The notes: generated by a model not told the origin, from the sequence alone. DNA of 64,000 nt from Kineococcus gynurae (GCF_050871315.1 NZ_JBJLRE010000008.1), one strand, 5' to 3'. Shown: positions 16,948 to 26,862, counted from the first letter of the stretch. Numbers and translations are program-made.

Positions 16948-16978
16948 GGGCCGCTCGCGGATCAGCCGCGGGCGGCCC
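16948..16978. terminator. Bidirectional hairpin, PRC-barrel / CNNM convergent junction
   Basis: GGGCCGC...GCGG pairs with CCGC...GCGGCCC, giving an 11-bp interrupted stem with a 5-base loop. It overlaps the last codons and stop of the CNNM gene. Confidence 0.5.
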
Positions 16979-18005
16979 GCTGCATGACGTCGCTGACCTC
17001 GCCGACCAGTTCCTCGATGACGTCCTCGAGGAAGACGACCCCGACGACCTCGCCCCCCGCGTCGACGACCCGGGCCACGTGCGACCCGGTGCGCCGCATG
17101 GCGGCCAGCGCGTCCTCGACCTCCTCGACCGCGCCGAGGGTGCCGAGCTGACGGACGCGCTTGTGCGGGACGGGCAGGGTGTAGCGCTCGTCGTCGGCGT
17201 ACAGGACGTCCTTGAGGTGCAGGTAGCCCACGAGGTCGCCGTCGTGGTCGCAGACCGGGAAGCGGCTGAACCCGGTCCGGGCGACGAGCGCCTCGACGTC
17301 GGCCGGGGTGGCGCCCTCGGTGACCGTGACGAGGTCGGAGACGCCGACGGCGATGTCGCCCACGCTGCGGTCGGAGAACTCCAGGGCTCCGGAGACGAGA
17401 CCGTTGCGGTCCGGCAGGGTCCCCTCCCGCCGGCTCTCGGCCACGATCGAGGACACCTCCTCCACCGTGTAGGCCGAGGAGACCTCGTCCTTCGGTTCCA
17501 CCCCCATCGCCCGCAGGGCCAGGTTGGTCAGCCAGTTCAGCGCCCGGATGACGGGGTTGATCGTTTTGGCGATGGCCAGCAGCGGCGGGGCGAGCACGAG
17601 GATCGCCCGGTCGGGACCCGCGATGGAGATGTTCTTGGGGATCATCTCCCCGGCCACCACGTGCAGGTACACCACGATCGTCAGGGCGATGACCAGCGCG
17701 ACCGGGTGCACCAGGCCCTCGGGCACACCGAGGTCGGTGAAGACCGGTTCGAGCAGGTGCGCCACGGCCGGTTCGGCGACCGCCCCGAGACCGAGGGAGC
17801 ACAGCGTGATGCCGAGCTGGCAGACGGCCAGCATGAGCGAGACGTTCTCCATGGCCAGCAGCGCCCGGCGGGCGCGCTTGCTGGTCTCGGCCAGGGGTTC
17901 GACCTGGCTGCGCCGCGCCGACAGCACGGCGAACTCGGAACCGACGAAGAAGGCGTTGGCGGCCAGCAGGACCACGGCCAGCAGCAGGGCGCCGAGGTCG
18001 CTCAC
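16962..18005 (-). CDS. CNNM/CBS-domain membrane protein (hemolysin C-like), copy 2
   Basis: 347-residue membrane protein. The N-terminal CNNM (DUF21) domain has about four hydrophobic segments (LLLAVVLLAANAFFVGSEFAV ... VAGEMIPKNISI), followed by a pair of CBS domains (about 205-330) ending at LEDVIEELVGEVSD. It lacks the C-terminal CorC_HlyC domain of its neighbour. CNNM proteins are linked to Mg2+ or other cation efflux. GTG overlaps the upstream CNNM stop (GTGA), so the two are translationally coupled and may form a heteromer. The pair beside guaB1 parallels Rv1841c-Rv1842c-guaB1 of M. tuberculosis. Confidence 0.88.
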   Translation of the reverse strand: MSDLGALLLAVVLLAANAFFVGSEFAVLSARRSQVEPLAETSKRARRALLAMENVSLMLAVCQLGITLCSLGLGAVAEPAVAHLLEPVFTDLGVPEGLVHPVALVIALTIVVYLHVVAGEMIPKNISIAGPDRAILVLAPPLLAIAKTINPVIRALNWLTNLALRAMGVEPKDEVSSAYTVEEVSSIVAESRREGTLPDRNGLVSGALEFSDRSVGDIAVGVSDLVTVTEGATPADVEALVARTGFSRFPVCDHDGDLVGYLHLKDVLYADDERYTLPVPHKRVRQLGTLGAVEEVEDALAAMRRTGSHVARVVDAGGEVVGVVFLEDVIEELVGEVSDVMQRAARG

Positions 18006-19339
18006 GCGGGGACCTCCTCGTCGCGGCCGGTCCCGGGGGCGGCGGGGACGGGCGGGCGCAACCGCACCCGCTCCACCCGGCGGCCCTCCATGCGGACCAC
18101 GCGGAGCACGGCGCCGGGCAGGCGGATCTCGTCCCCGACGGCCGGGATGCGGCCGAGCTGGGTCATCACGAAACCCCCCACGGTCTCGTAGGCGCTGTCG
18201 TCGGGGATCTCGATCCCGACGGTGTCGCGGACCTCGTCGGGGCGGCTCAACCCCGGCACCGTCCACGACCCGTCGCGGTGCCGGCGCAGGCCGCCCCGGT
18301 CGCGGTCGTGCTCGTCGGAGACGTCGCCGACGATCTCCTCGACCAGGTCCTCCAGGGAGACGATGCCCGCGGTCCCGCCGTACTCGTCGACGACCAGGGC
18401 CATCTGCAACCCCTTCTGCCGCAGCTGCAGCAGCAGGGGTTCCAGGCGCAGCGTCTCCGGGACCCGGCGCAGCTCGGTCATCAGCGCGGTGACCGGCACC
18501 TCGCCCCGCCGGGCGGGCGGGACGGCGACCGCGGTCTTCACGTGGACCGCGCCCAGCACGTCGTCGTCATCGGTGCCGGTGACGGGGAAGCGCGAGTGCC
18601 CCGTGGTCCGGGCCCGCACGACCACGTCGGCGGCCGTCTCGTCGGCCCGCACCTCCCGCATCCGCACCCGCGGGGTCATGACGTCGGCCGCCGTCTGCTC
18701 CCCGAACACCAGGGTGCGCGAGAGCAGGTTCGCGGTGCCCTCGTCCAGGGTGCCCAGGTCGGCCGAGCGGCGGACCAGGGAGGCGAGCTCGCGCGCGGAG
18801 CGGGCCCCCGAGAGCTCCTCCTGCGGCTCGATGCCCACGGCCCGCAGGAACCGGTTCGCGCTGCCGTTGAGCACGGTGATGAGCGGCTTCATGAACCAGG
18901 TGAAACCCCGCTGCAGCGGGGCGACCACCCCGGCCGTGGGCAGCGGCACCGACAGGGCCAGGTTCTTCGGGATCAGCTCGCCGACCAGCATCGAGAACGC
19001 GGTCGCGACGACGACGGCCAGCACCACGCCGACGGTCGCGACCAGCGCGCCCGGCAGCCCGACCGCCTCGAGGACGGGGGCCAGCAGCGCGGCGAGCGAG
19101 GGCTCCACCAGGTAGCCGACCAGCAGCGTCGTCAGGGTGATGCCGACCTGGGCGCCCGAGAGCTGGGTGGAGAGGGTGGTCAGGGCGGGCAGCACCCCGG
19201 CCGCCCGGCGGTCCCCGTCGTTCGCGGCCTTCTCGACCGTGAACCGGTCCAGCGTCACGAAGGCGAACTCGGCGGCGACGAACACCGCGGTCCCGAGGGT
19301 CAGCAGCACCCCCACGCCCAGCAGCAACCACTCGGTCAC
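18002..19339 (-). CDS. CNNM/CBS/CorC-domain membrane protein (hemolysin C-like), copy 1
   Basis: 445-residue protein with the full architecture: CNNM membrane domain (AEFAFVTLDRF, GELIPKNLALSVP), CBS pair (about 215-340, including VVDEYGGTAGIVSLEDLVEEIVGD), then a CorC_HlyC transporter-associated domain (about 355-430, ending VRMEGRRVERVRLR). Probably a divalent-cation transporter or sensor at the membrane. GTG start at 19339; first gene of the two-gene unit. TACCCT about 90 bases upstream on the minus strand might be a -10 box. Confidence 0.88.
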   Translation of the reverse strand: MTEWLLLGVGVLLTLGTAVFVAAEFAFVTLDRFTVEKAANDGDRRAAGVLPALTTLSTQLSGAQVGITLTTLLVGYLVEPSLAALLAPVLEAVGLPGALVATVGVVLAVVVATAFSMLVGELIPKNLALSVPLPTAGVVAPLQRGFTWFMKPLITVLNGSANRFLRAVGIEPQEELSGARSARELASLVRRSADLGTLDEGTANLLSRTLVFGEQTAADVMTPRVRMREVRADETAADVVVRARTTGHSRFPVTGTDDDDVLGAVHVKTAVAVPPARRGEVPVTALMTELRRVPETLRLEPLLLQLRQKGLQMALVVDEYGGTAGIVSLEDLVEEIVGDVSDEHDRDRGGLRRHRDGSWTVPGLSRPDEVRDTVGIEIPDDSAYETVGGFVMTQLGRIPAVGDEIRLPGAVLRVVRMEGRRVERVRLRPPVPAAPGTGRDEEVPA

Positions 19340-19482
19340 GACGGCCCACCACCGCGGCGGGGACGAACGGGCAAGGATGTCGGTCGGCCGCCGAGCGGCC
19401 CGGGAGATGAGCTCATGACGTCGACCAGGGTAGAGGGTGGGAAGCCCCCCGGCCCGTCACCGCGACCCCCACCGGGACCTCC

Positions 19483-20931
19483 TCACCACCCGGCGGGCAA
19501 CGGCCGGCCCTCGTCGTAGCCGGCGCTGGACTGCAGACCGACGACCGCGCGCTCGGCGAACTCCGCGACGGTGCCCGCCCCGACGTAGGTGAAGGCCGAT
19601 CGCACCCCGGACGTGATCTGGTCCAGCAGGTCCTCCACGCCCGGTCGCTGCGGGTCGAGCATCATCCGCGACGAGGAGATCCCCTCCTCGAACAACCCCT
19701 TGCGCGCCCGCTGGAACGGCGAGTCGCCCCGCGTCCGCGCGCGCACCGCGCGGGCCGAGGCCATCCCGAAGCTCTCCTTGTAGGGCCGGCCGGCGGAGTC
19801 CAGGGCCAGGTCCCCCGGGCTCTCGTGGGTCCCGGCGAACCACGAGCCGACCATGACCTGGCTCGCCCCGGCCGCGAGCGCCAGGGCGATGTCGCGCGGG
19901 TGCCGGACCCCGCCGTCGGCCCAGACGTGGGCCCCGAGCTCCCGGGCGGCCGCGGCGCACTCCAGGACGGCGGAGAACTGCGGACGCCCGACGCCGGTCA
20001 TCATCCGGGTCGTGCACATGGCCCCCGGCCCGACACCGACCTTGACGATGTCGGCCCCGGCCGCGACGAGGTCGCGCACCCCCTCGGCGGTGACGACGTT
20101 GCCGGCCACCACGGGGACCTGCGGGTCCACCCCACGCACCGCGGCGAGCGCCTCGAGCATCTTCTCCTGGTGGCCGTGGGCGGTGTCGACGACGAGGGTG
20201 TCGACCCCGGCCGCCAGGAGCCCCTTCGCCGTGCCCGCCACGTCGCCGTTGATCCCGACGGCCGCGGCCACCCGCAGTCGTCCGTCGGCGTCGAGCGCCG
20301 GCGTGTAGACGGTGGAACGCAGCGCCCCGGTCCGGGTGATCGCCCCGACGAGCCGCCCGTCGCGCACGACCGGGGCGAAGCGGTGCCGGCCGGAGTGCAG
20401 CCGGTCGAAGGCGGCCTCGAGCCCGCCCCGTTCGACCTCGGCGGCCTCGACGGCCACGGGGGCCGTGCTCATCACGTCCCCGACCCGGGTGAACCGATCG
20501 ACGTCGGCGCAGTCGGCGGCCGTGACGACCCCGAGCACCTCGTCGTCGTCGCCGAGCACGACCGCGGCCCCGTGGGCCCGCTTGGGCAGCAGGTGCAGGG
20601 CGTCGTGGACGGTGTCGACGGGGCGCAGGGTCACCGGGGTCTCGTAGACGGGGTGACGGTCCTTCACCCAGCCCACGACCTCGGCGACCACGTCGAGGGG
20701 CAGGTCCTGCGGCAGGACGGCCATGGCGCCCCGGCGGGCGACCGTCTCGGCCATCCGTCGCCCGGCGACCGCCGTCATGTTCGCCACCACGACCGGGATG
20801 GTCGTCCCGGTGCCGTCCCCGGTGGAGAGGTCGACGTCCAGGCGCGAGGTCACCCGGGAGCGCGAGGGCGCCAGGAAGACGTCGTTGTAGGTCAGGTCGG
20901 TCTGCGGGCCGCGGCCTCCGAGGAACTGCAC
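19483..20931 (-). CDS. guaB1: GuaB1-family GMP reductase (IMP dehydrogenase paralogue)
   Basis: TIM-barrel oxidoreductase of the IMPDH/GMPR family. The 482-residue protein has barrel halves flanking a CBS pair (about 95-210). The active-site loop GPGAMCTTRMMTG holds the catalytic Cys, and WADGGVRHPRDIALALAAGAS the phosphate-binding part. The ending (EGISSSRMMLDPQRPGVEDLLDQ) is typical of actinobacterial GuaB1, shown to reduce GMP to IMP in mycobacteria, not of true IMPDH. GTG at 20931; TATGTT lies six bases upstream, so the mRNA is probably leaderless. Neighbouring CNNM genes match mycobacterial synteny. Confidence 0.88.
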   Translation of the reverse strand: MQFLGGRGPQTDLTYNDVFLAPSRSRVTSRLDVDLSTGDGTGTTIPVVVANMTAVAGRRMAETVARRGAMAVLPQDLPLDVVAEVVGWVKDRHPVYETPVTLRPVDTVHDALHLLPKRAHGAAVVLGDDDEVLGVVTAADCADVDRFTRVGDVMSTAPVAVEAAEVERGGLEAAFDRLHSGRHRFAPVVRDGRLVGAITRTGALRSTVYTPALDADGRLRVAAAVGINGDVAGTAKGLLAAGVDTLVVDTAHGHQEKMLEALAAVRGVDPQVPVVAGNVVTAEGVRDLVAAGADIVKVGVGPGAMCTTRMMTGVGRPQFSAVLECAAAARELGAHVWADGGVRHPRDIALALAAGASQVMVGSWFAGTHESPGDLALDSAGRPYKESFGMASARAVRARTRGDSPFQRARKGLFEEGISSSRMMLDPQRPGVEDLLDQITSGVRSAFTYVGAGTVAEFAERAVVGLQSSAGYDEGRPLPAGW

Positions 20932-20937
20932 CCGGGC

Positions 20938-20943
20938 AACATA
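20938..20943 (-). promoter_or_regulatory. -10 box TATGTT of a probable leaderless guaB1 transcript
   Basis: TATGTT matches TATAAT at four of six positions and fits TAnnnT. Six bases separate it from the GTG, so the transcript should begin at the start codon. No convincing -35. Confidence 0.45.
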
Positions 20944-21059
20944 GGTCGCGTCACCGGCCCGGGCTATCCCGGAGCGGGCACCGCGTGAAGGTTGCGGGCG
21001 GCCCGTGGAGGACCGGTGACCGGGGGTCGACGCCCCCGGTCGGGGCCCGCGGCCCGCTC

Positions 21060-21065
21060 TACGCT
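21060..21065 (+). promoter_or_regulatory. -10 box TACGCT of a probable leaderless response-regulator transcript
   Basis: TACGCT fits TAnnnT and lies six bases before the ATG at 21072. No Shine-Dalgarno sequence is present. A leaderless mRNA is inferred. Confidence 0.42.
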
Positions 21066-21071
21066 TCGGCC

Positions 21072-21833
21072 ATGAGCTTCCCGAGCGCCGAGAGCCCCGC
21101 GACCGCGGGCGGCCCCCGCACCGCCGTCGTCGTCGAGGACGAACCCACGATCGCCGACGCGGTCGCGCGGCGGTTGCGCGCCGAGGGCTACACGGTCGAG
21201 GTGGCCGGGGACGGTCCGGGCGGGGTGGAGCTGTGCGCCCGGGTCGACCCCGACGTGGTGGTGCTCGACGTCATGCTGCCGGGCTTCGACGGCCTCGAGG
21301 TCTGCCGTCGCGTCCAGGCGGCCCGTCCGGTGCCGGTCCTCATGCTCACCGCCCGCGACGACGAGACCGACAAGCTGGTCGGGCTCGGGGTCGGGGCCGA
21401 CGACTACATGACCAAGCCGTTCTCCATGCGGGAGCTGGTGGCCCGCGTGAACGGACTGGTCCGCCGGGTCGAGCGGGCGCGGCTGCTGGCCGGGGCGCCC
21501 GCCCCCGCCGAGACCCTGCGCTTCGACGTCTCCGACGGCGAGCTCGTCGTGGACTCCGCCCAGCGCCGGGTCCGCCGGGCCGGCGCCGAGGTCCACCTGA
21601 CCCCCACGGAGTTCGACCTGCTGGTCTGCCTGGCCCGCTCCCCGCGCACGGTGCTGACGCGGGAGAAGCTGCTGGAGGAGGTCTGGGACTGGGCCGACGC
21701 CTCCGGCACCCGGACCGTCGACAGCCACGTGAAGGCGTTGCGGCGCAAGCTCGGGGCCGACCTGGTCCGGACCGTGCACGGGGTGGGCTACGCCTTCGAA
21801 CCGAGCACCCCGGAGGGCGGGGTCCGCGCGTGA
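21072..21833 (+). CDS. OmpR/PhoB-family response regulator
   Basis: DNA-binding response regulator, 253 residues. The receiver domain (residues 16-130) has the acidic pocket VVVEDEP, phosphoacceptor Asp66 (VVLDVMLPG), LTARDDE and a KPF lysine motif. The winged-helix effector domain occupies about 155-245 (LTPTEFDLLVCLARSP ... VDSHVKALRRKLG ... VHGVGYAF). It is co-translated with the sensor kinase gene by a GTGA overlap. The upstream -10 box suggests a leaderless mRNA. Target genes are unknown. Confidence 0.92.
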   Translation: MSFPSAESPATAGGPRTAVVVEDEPTIADAVARRLRAEGYTVEVAGDGPGGVELCARVDPDVVVLDVMLPGFDGLEVCRRVQAARPVPVLMLTARDDETDKLVGLGVGADDYMTKPFSMRELVARVNGLVRRVERARLLAGAPAPAETLRFDVSDGELVVDSAQRRVRRAGAEVHLTPTEFDLLVCLARSPRTVLTREKLLEEVWDWADASGTRTVDSHVKALRRKLGADLVRTVHGVGYAFEPSTPEGGVRA

Positions 21834-22945
21834 GCCTCCCGCAGCGCGAGCCGAGCGGCCTGACCGGCCCCATCCCCATCACCGGTGCGGCCGCCGAGGC
21901 CCGCCGCGCGGCGACCCGCCGCACCTTCCCCGACGTCCGGCCCCTGGACCCGATCGGCTCGCTGAAGTGGAAGCTCGGCGTGCTGGTGGCGGCGACCACC
22001 GTCGTCGCGGTGCTCCTGGTCCGCTACGGCCTGCAGGCCCAGATCCCCACCCGGTACACGCTGCCCGCCGCCGTGCTCGTCTCGCTGCTGGTGACCCAGC
22101 TGCTGGCCCGCGGGATGACGTCGCCGTTGCGGGACATGCGCGTCGCGGCCCAGGCGATGGCCACCGGCGACTACTCCCGGCGCGTCCGGGCGACCAGTCA
22201 CGACGAGGTCGGGGCCCTCGCCACCGCGTTCAACCGGATGGCCGAGGACCTCGAGGCGGTCGACCGCGAGCGCCGGGAACTGGTCGCGAACGTCTCCCAC
22301 GAGCTGCGCACGCCGGTCTCGGCGCTGCACGCGGTGCTGGAGAACCTCGTCGACGGGGTCAGCGAACCCGACGAGGAGACCCTGGGCACCGCCCTGGCCC
22401 AGACCGAACGGCTGGGCCGGCTGGTCGAGCAGCTGCTGGACCTGTCGCGGTTGGACGCGGGCGCGGTCTCGCTGCAGCGGGACACGATCCGGCTCGAACC
22501 CTTCCTCGCCTCGGCGGTGCGGGCGATGTCCATGTCCGGCCGTGAGGTGCGCTTCGTGGTCGACGTGATCCCGCCGGACCTGCAGGTCAGCGTGGACTCG
22601 GCCCGCCTGCACCAGGTGGTGGCCAACCTGCTGGACAACGCCTCCCGGCACTCCCCGGCCGGCGGGACCGTGACGGTGCGCGCCGACACGACGGGTGAGG
22701 TCGTCCGGATCTCGGTCATCGACGAGGGCCCGGGCATCGCGACCGAGGACCGGGAACGGGTGTTCCAGCGGTTCACCCGCGGCTCCTCGGCGACGCGTTC
22801 CGACGGGGGGACCGGCCTGGGCCTCGCGATCGCCCGGTGGGCGGTGCAGATGCACGGGGGGACGATCCGGGTCGCGAGCACGCCCCGGGGCGGGGGCTGC
22901 CAGATCGACGTGCACCTGCCCGCGACGCCGCCCGCCCTGGGCTGA
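21830..22945 (+). CDS. Two-component sensor histidine kinase (HisKA type)
   Basis: Membrane sensor kinase partner of the upstream regulator, 371 residues. After a cytoplasmic N-terminus come two close hydrophobic segments (about 47-65 and 75-92) with almost no extracytoplasmic loop, then HAMP, then HisKA with phospho-His157 (VSHELRTP). The ATPase domain has the N-box NLLDNASRHSP, DEGPGIA and GTGLGLAIARW. The short periplasmic loop suggests it senses a signal in or near the membrane. A hairpin follows the stop. Confidence 0.92.
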   Translation: MSLPQREPSGLTGPIPITGAAAEARRAATRRTFPDVRPLDPIGSLKWKLGVLVAATTVVAVLLVRYGLQAQIPTRYTLPAAVLVSLLVTQLLARGMTSPLRDMRVAAQAMATGDYSRRVRATSHDEVGALATAFNRMAEDLEAVDRERRELVANVSHELRTPVSALHAVLENLVDGVSEPDEETLGTALAQTERLGRLVEQLLDLSRLDAGAVSLQRDTIRLEPFLASAVRAMSMSGREVRFVVDVIPPDLQVSVDSARLHQVVANLLDNASRHSPAGGTVTVRADTTGEVVRISVIDEGPGIATEDRERVFQRFTRGSSATRSDGGTGLGLAIARWAVQMHGGTIRVASTPRGGGCQIDVHLPATPPALG

Positions 22946-22962
22946 GGGGCCGCGAGCCCCTC
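22944..22962 (+). terminator. Hairpin after the sensor kinase gene
   Basis: GAGGGGC and GCCCCTC form a perfect 7-bp stem with a 5-base loop, starting within the kinase stop codon. No U-tract. Confidence 0.5.
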
Positions 22963-23034
22963 GCCGGGGTCGCGCGGGCGCGGGATAGTCTCTACGGGTC
23001 CCGCCGAACCCACGAGGAAGAAGGCGACACCGCC

Positions 23035-26000
23035 GTGCCTCAGCACCCCTCGCAGCACGAGGACCCGCTCGCGACCTTCGGGCCCAACGAGTGGTTGGTC
23101 GACGAGCTGTACGAGCAGTACCTCGCCGACAAGAACTCCGTCGACAAGGCGTGGTGGGACTTCTTCGAGGACTACGCGCCCGCCGAGAACCCGGCCGAGC
23201 ACACCACCACCAACGGCGCCGGCGCCCCCGCCGAGAACCGGTCGGCCGAGCAGCCCGAGCAGCCCGAGCAGGCCCGGCCCGCGGAACCGGCCCGTCCGGC
23301 CGGGGTCGCGTCGGGCACGTCCCCCGCGAAGGGCCCCACGAAGGCCGCCGCCCCCGCCGCCCCGGCCCGACCCTCGGTCGAACCGGCCGTCTCCCGGGTC
23401 ATGCCGGGCGGGGCCGACGCCCCCGTGCAGCGCGACGCGCAGCCGAGCACGGCCCTCGCCGCGCCGGTGGCCGAGGGCGAGCGCACCGACGTGGTCGCCA
23501 AGCTGCGCGGCCCGGCCGCGCGCGTGGTGACGAACATGGAGGAGTCCCTCGAGGTCCCGACGGCGACCTCGGTCCGCGCGGTCCCGGCGAAGCTGCTGGT
23601 GGACAACCGGATCGTCATCAACAACCACCTCAAGCGGGCCCGCGGCGGCAAGGTCTCCTTCACCCACCTCATCGGTTTCGCGGTCGTCGAGGCGCTGGGC
23701 CAGATGCCCTCGATGAACGCGGCGTACACCCTCGAGGGCGGCAAGCCCGCCGTCCTGCAGCCGGCCCACGTCAACCTGGGCATCGCCATCGACCTGCCCA
23801 AGCCCGACGGGACCCGTCAGCTCATGGTTCCCGCGGTCAAGCAGTGCGAGTCGAAGAACTTCGCCGAGTTCTGGGCCGCCTACGAGGACGTCGTGCGTCG
23901 GGCCCGCGGTGGCAAGCTGACCGCCGACGACTTCGCCGGGACGACGATCAGCCTGACCAACCCGGGCACGATCGGCACCGTCCACTCGGTGCCGCGCCTG
24001 GTCAAGGGCCAGGGCGCGATCATCGGCGTGGGCGCGATGGAGTACCCGGCCGAGTACGCGGGGGCCAGCGACGACACCCTGACCCGCCTCGCCGTCAGCA
24101 AGATCATCACGATCACCTCGACCTACGACCACCGCATCATCCAGGGCGCCGGGTCGGGCGAGTTCCTCAAGATCGTGCACGCCAAGCTCCTCGGCGAGGA
24201 CGGGTTCTACGACCGCGTCTTCCAGGCGCTGCACATCCCCTACCAGCCGATCCGCTGGGTCCGCGACATCTCGATCTCCCACGACGACCAGATCAACAAG
24301 ACCGCGCGCGTCGTCGAGCTGATCCACGCCTACCGGGTGCGCGGGCACCTCATGGCCGACACCGACCCGTTGGAGTACCGCCAGCGGTTCCACCCCGACC
24401 TCGAGGTCGAGACCCACGGGCTGACCATGTGGGACCTCGACCGGGAGTTCCCGACCGGCGGGTTCGGCGGCAAGGCGCACATGCGCCTGCGCGACGTCCT
24501 CGGCGTGCTGCGCGACTCCTACTGCCGCACGGTCGGCATCGAGTACATGCACATCCAGGACCCGGAGCAGCGTCGCTGGATCCAGGACCGGGTGGAGCGT
24601 CCGTACAACAAGCCCTCGGCCGCCGAGCAGCTGCGCGTCCTGCGTCGCCTCAACGCCGCCGAGGCGTTCGAGACCTTCCTGCAGACGAAGTACGTGGGGC
24701 AGAAGCGGTTCAGCCTCGAGGGCGGCGAGAGCGTCATCGCCCTGCTCGACGCGCTGCTCTCGCGGGCGGCCACCACGGGCCTCGACGAGGTCTGCATCGG
24801 CATGGCCCACCGCGGTCGGCTGAACGTGCTGACCAACATCGCGGGCAAGAGCTACGAGCAGGTCTTCCGCGAGTTCGACGGCAAGCAGGACCCGCGCACG
24901 GTCCAGGGGTCCGGCGACGTGAAGTACCACCTCGGCACCGAGGGCACGTTCACCGGTGAGGACGGCGAGCAGACCAAGGTCTACCTCGCGGCCAACCCCT
25001 CCCACCTGGAGGCGGTCAACCCCGTCCTGGAGGGCGTCGCGCGCGCCAAGCAGGACAAGATCGACCTGGCCGGGCGCGCCTTCCCGGTGCTGCCGGTCCT
25101 CATCCACGGTGACGCCGCGTTCGCCGGGCAGGGCGTCGTCGCCGAGACCCTGAACCTCTCGCAGCTGCGCGGGTACCGCACCGGCGGGACCGTGCACGTC
25201 GTCATCAACAACCAGGTCGGGTTCACCACCGCACCGGCCTCGGCCCGCTCGTCGGTGTACTGCACCGACGTCGGCCGCATGATCCAGGCGCCGATCTTCC
25301 ACGTGAACGGCGACGACCCCGAGGCCTGCGTCCGCGTGGCCCAGCTGGCCTTCGAGTTCCGGCAGGCGTTCGACAAGGACGTCGTCATCGACATGGTGTG
25401 CTACCGCCGTCGCGGGCACAACGAGGGTGACGACCCCTCGATGACCCAGCCGCTGATGTACTCGCTGATCGAGAAGAAGCGCTCGGTCCGCAAGTCCTAC
25501 ACCGAGCAGCTCATCGGCCGCGGGGACATCACGGTCGAGGACGCCGAGGAGGCGCTGCGCGACTACTCCGCCCAGCTGGAGCGCGCGTTCGCCGAGACCA
25601 AGGGTTCCAAGGCCTCGGCCGACGGCGAGAGCCGCGGCGGGCTGGACAAGCCCGCGGCCCAGGAGGCCGACGACCGGACCCCGGACACCGAGGCCCGCCC
25701 GACCGCGGTCGACAAGGCCGTCATCGAGTACATCGGCGAGGTCCAGGCCAACCCGCCGGCCGGGTTCACGGTGCACCCCAAGCTCATGCAGCTGCTGGAG
25801 AAGCGCGCGCAGATGTCGCGCGAGGGCGGGATCGACTGGGGCTGGGGCGAGCTGCTGGCCTTCGGTTCGCTGCTCATGGAGGGCACCCCGATCCGCATGT
25901 CGGGCCAGGACACCCGCCGCGGCACGTTCGTGTCCCGGCACGCGGTCCTCACCGACCGCCGCACGGGCGAGGAGTGGACCCCCCTGCTGTACCTGGGCAA

Positions 26001-26862
26001 GAACGCCGAGGGGCAGAACCAGGGCCGGTTCTGGATCTACGACTCGTTGCTGTCGGAGTACGCGGCGATGGGTTTCGAGTACGGCTACTCCGTCGAGCGG
26101 CCCGACGCGCTGGTCCTCTGGGAGGCCCAGTTCGGCGACTTCTTCAACGGCGCGCAGACCGTCATCGACGAGTTCATCGCCGCGGGCGAGCAGAAGTGGG
26201 GTCAGCGTTCCTCGGTCGTGCTGCTGCTGCCGCACGGGTACGAGGGCCAGGGCCCGGACCACTCCTCGGGGCGCATCGAGCGCTTCCTGCAGATGTGCGC
26301 CGAGGACAACATGACCGTCGCGGTCCCCTCGACCCCGGCGAGCTACTTCCACCTGCTCCGGCGGCAGGCCTACGCCCGCCCGCGCCGTCCGCTGGTCGTC
26401 TTCACCCCGAAGTCGATGCTGCGGCTCAAGGCAGCGCAGTCGGCGGTGGAGGACTTCACCTCGGGCACGTTCCGCGAGGTCATCCCGGACACGACGGTGG
26501 ACGCGGGCAGCGTCGACCGGGTCCTGTTCTGCTCCGGGAAGGTCTACTGGGACCTGCTCGCCGAGCGCACCAAGCGCGGGGACGAGAAGACCGCGATCGT
26601 GCGCGTCGAGCAGCTCGCCCCGCTCCCGGCCGAGCAGATCGCCGCGGCCCGGGCCACCTACCCCGACGCCGAGGCGCTGTGGGTCCAGGAGGAACCGGCC
26701 AACCAGGGCGGCTGGACGCACGTCGCGATGGGGATGTTCGCCCACGACTCCTCCCTGTTCCGGCGGGTCTCCCGCTCGGCCTCGGCCTCTCCCGCGGCCG
26801 GTTCGGCCAAGCGGCACCAGGCCGAGCAGCAGCAGCTGGTCCAGGAGGCCTTCGACCGCTGA
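23035..26862 (+). CDS. kgd: Multifunctional 2-oxoglutarate metabolism enzyme (2-oxoglutarate dehydrogenase E1 / decarboxylase)
   Basis: 1275-residue actinobacterial KGD/SucA. Residues 1-40 are the conserved E1o N-terminal helix (EWLVDELYEQYL). An Ala/Pro-rich linker follows to about 145. Next is an E2o-like acyltransferase core lacking any lipoyl domain, with the catalytic DHR at about 364-366. The ThDP-dependent E1 follows, with GMAHRGRLNVL, HGDAAFAGQG (about 690), INNQVGFTT and RRRGHNEGDDP. It decarboxylates 2-oxoglutarate and feeds the TCA cycle; GarA-type control is known in relatives. GTG at 23035 gives the canonical N-terminus. An AGGAAGAAGG stretch lies about 14 bases upstream. Confidence 0.96.
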   Translation: MPQHPSQHEDPLATFGPNEWLVDELYEQYLADKNSVDKAWWDFFEDYAPAENPAEHTTTNGAGAPAENRSAEQPEQPEQARPAEPARPAGVASGTSPAKGPTKAAAPAAPARPSVEPAVSRVMPGGADAPVQRDAQPSTALAAPVAEGERTDVVAKLRGPAARVVTNMEESLEVPTATSVRAVPAKLLVDNRIVINNHLKRARGGKVSFTHLIGFAVVEALGQMPSMNAAYTLEGGKPAVLQPAHVNLGIAIDLPKPDGTRQLMVPAVKQCESKNFAEFWAAYEDVVRRARGGKLTADDFAGTTISLTNPGTIGTVHSVPRLVKGQGAIIGVGAMEYPAEYAGASDDTLTRLAVSKIITITSTYDHRIIQGAGSGEFLKIVHAKLLGEDGFYDRVFQALHIPYQPIRWVRDISISHDDQINKTARVVELIHAYRVRGHLMADTDPLEYRQRFHPDLEVETHGLTMWDLDREFPTGGFGGKAHMRLRDVLGVLRDSYCRTVGIEYMHIQDPEQRRWIQDRVERPYNKPSAAEQLRVLRRLNAAEAFETFLQTKYVGQKRFSLEGGESVIALLDALLSRAATTGLDEVCIGMAHRGRLNVLTNIAGKSYEQVFREFDGKQDPRTVQGSGDVKYHLGTEGTFTGEDGEQTKVYLAANPSHLEAVNPVLEGVARAKQDKIDLAGRAFPVLPVLIHGDAAFAGQGVVAETLNLSQLRGYRTGGTVHVVINNQVGFTTAPASARSSVYCTDVGRMIQAPIFHVNGDDPEACVRVAQLAFEFRQAFDKDVVIDMVCYRRRGHNEGDDPSMTQPLMYSLIEKKRSVRKSYTEQLIGRGDITVEDAEEALRDYSAQLERAFAETKGSKASADGESRGGLDKPAAQEADDRTPDTEARPTAVDKAVIEYIGEVQANPPAGFTVHPKLMQLLEKRAQMSREGGIDWGWGELLAFGSLLMEGTPIRMSGQDTRRGTFVSRHAVLTDRRTGEEWTPLLYLGKNAEGQNQGRFWIYDSLLSEYAAMGFEYGYSVERPDALVLWEAQFGDFFNGAQTVIDEFIAAGEQKWGQRSSVVLLLPHGYEGQGPDHSSGRIERFLQMCAEDNMTVAVPSTPASYFHLLRRQAYARPRRPLVVFTPKSMLRLKAAQSAVEDFTSGTFREVIPDTTVDAGSVDRVLFCSGKVYWDLLAERTKRGDEKTAIVRVEQLAPLPAEQIAAARATYPDAEALWVQEEPANQGGWTHVAMGMFAHDSSLFRRVSRSASASPAAGSAKRHQAEQQQLVQEAFDR

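Noticed and set aside
22198..26817. 1539-codon open frame on the minus strand
   Set aside because: Runs antisense through kgd and the sensor kinase gene; no recognisable domain.
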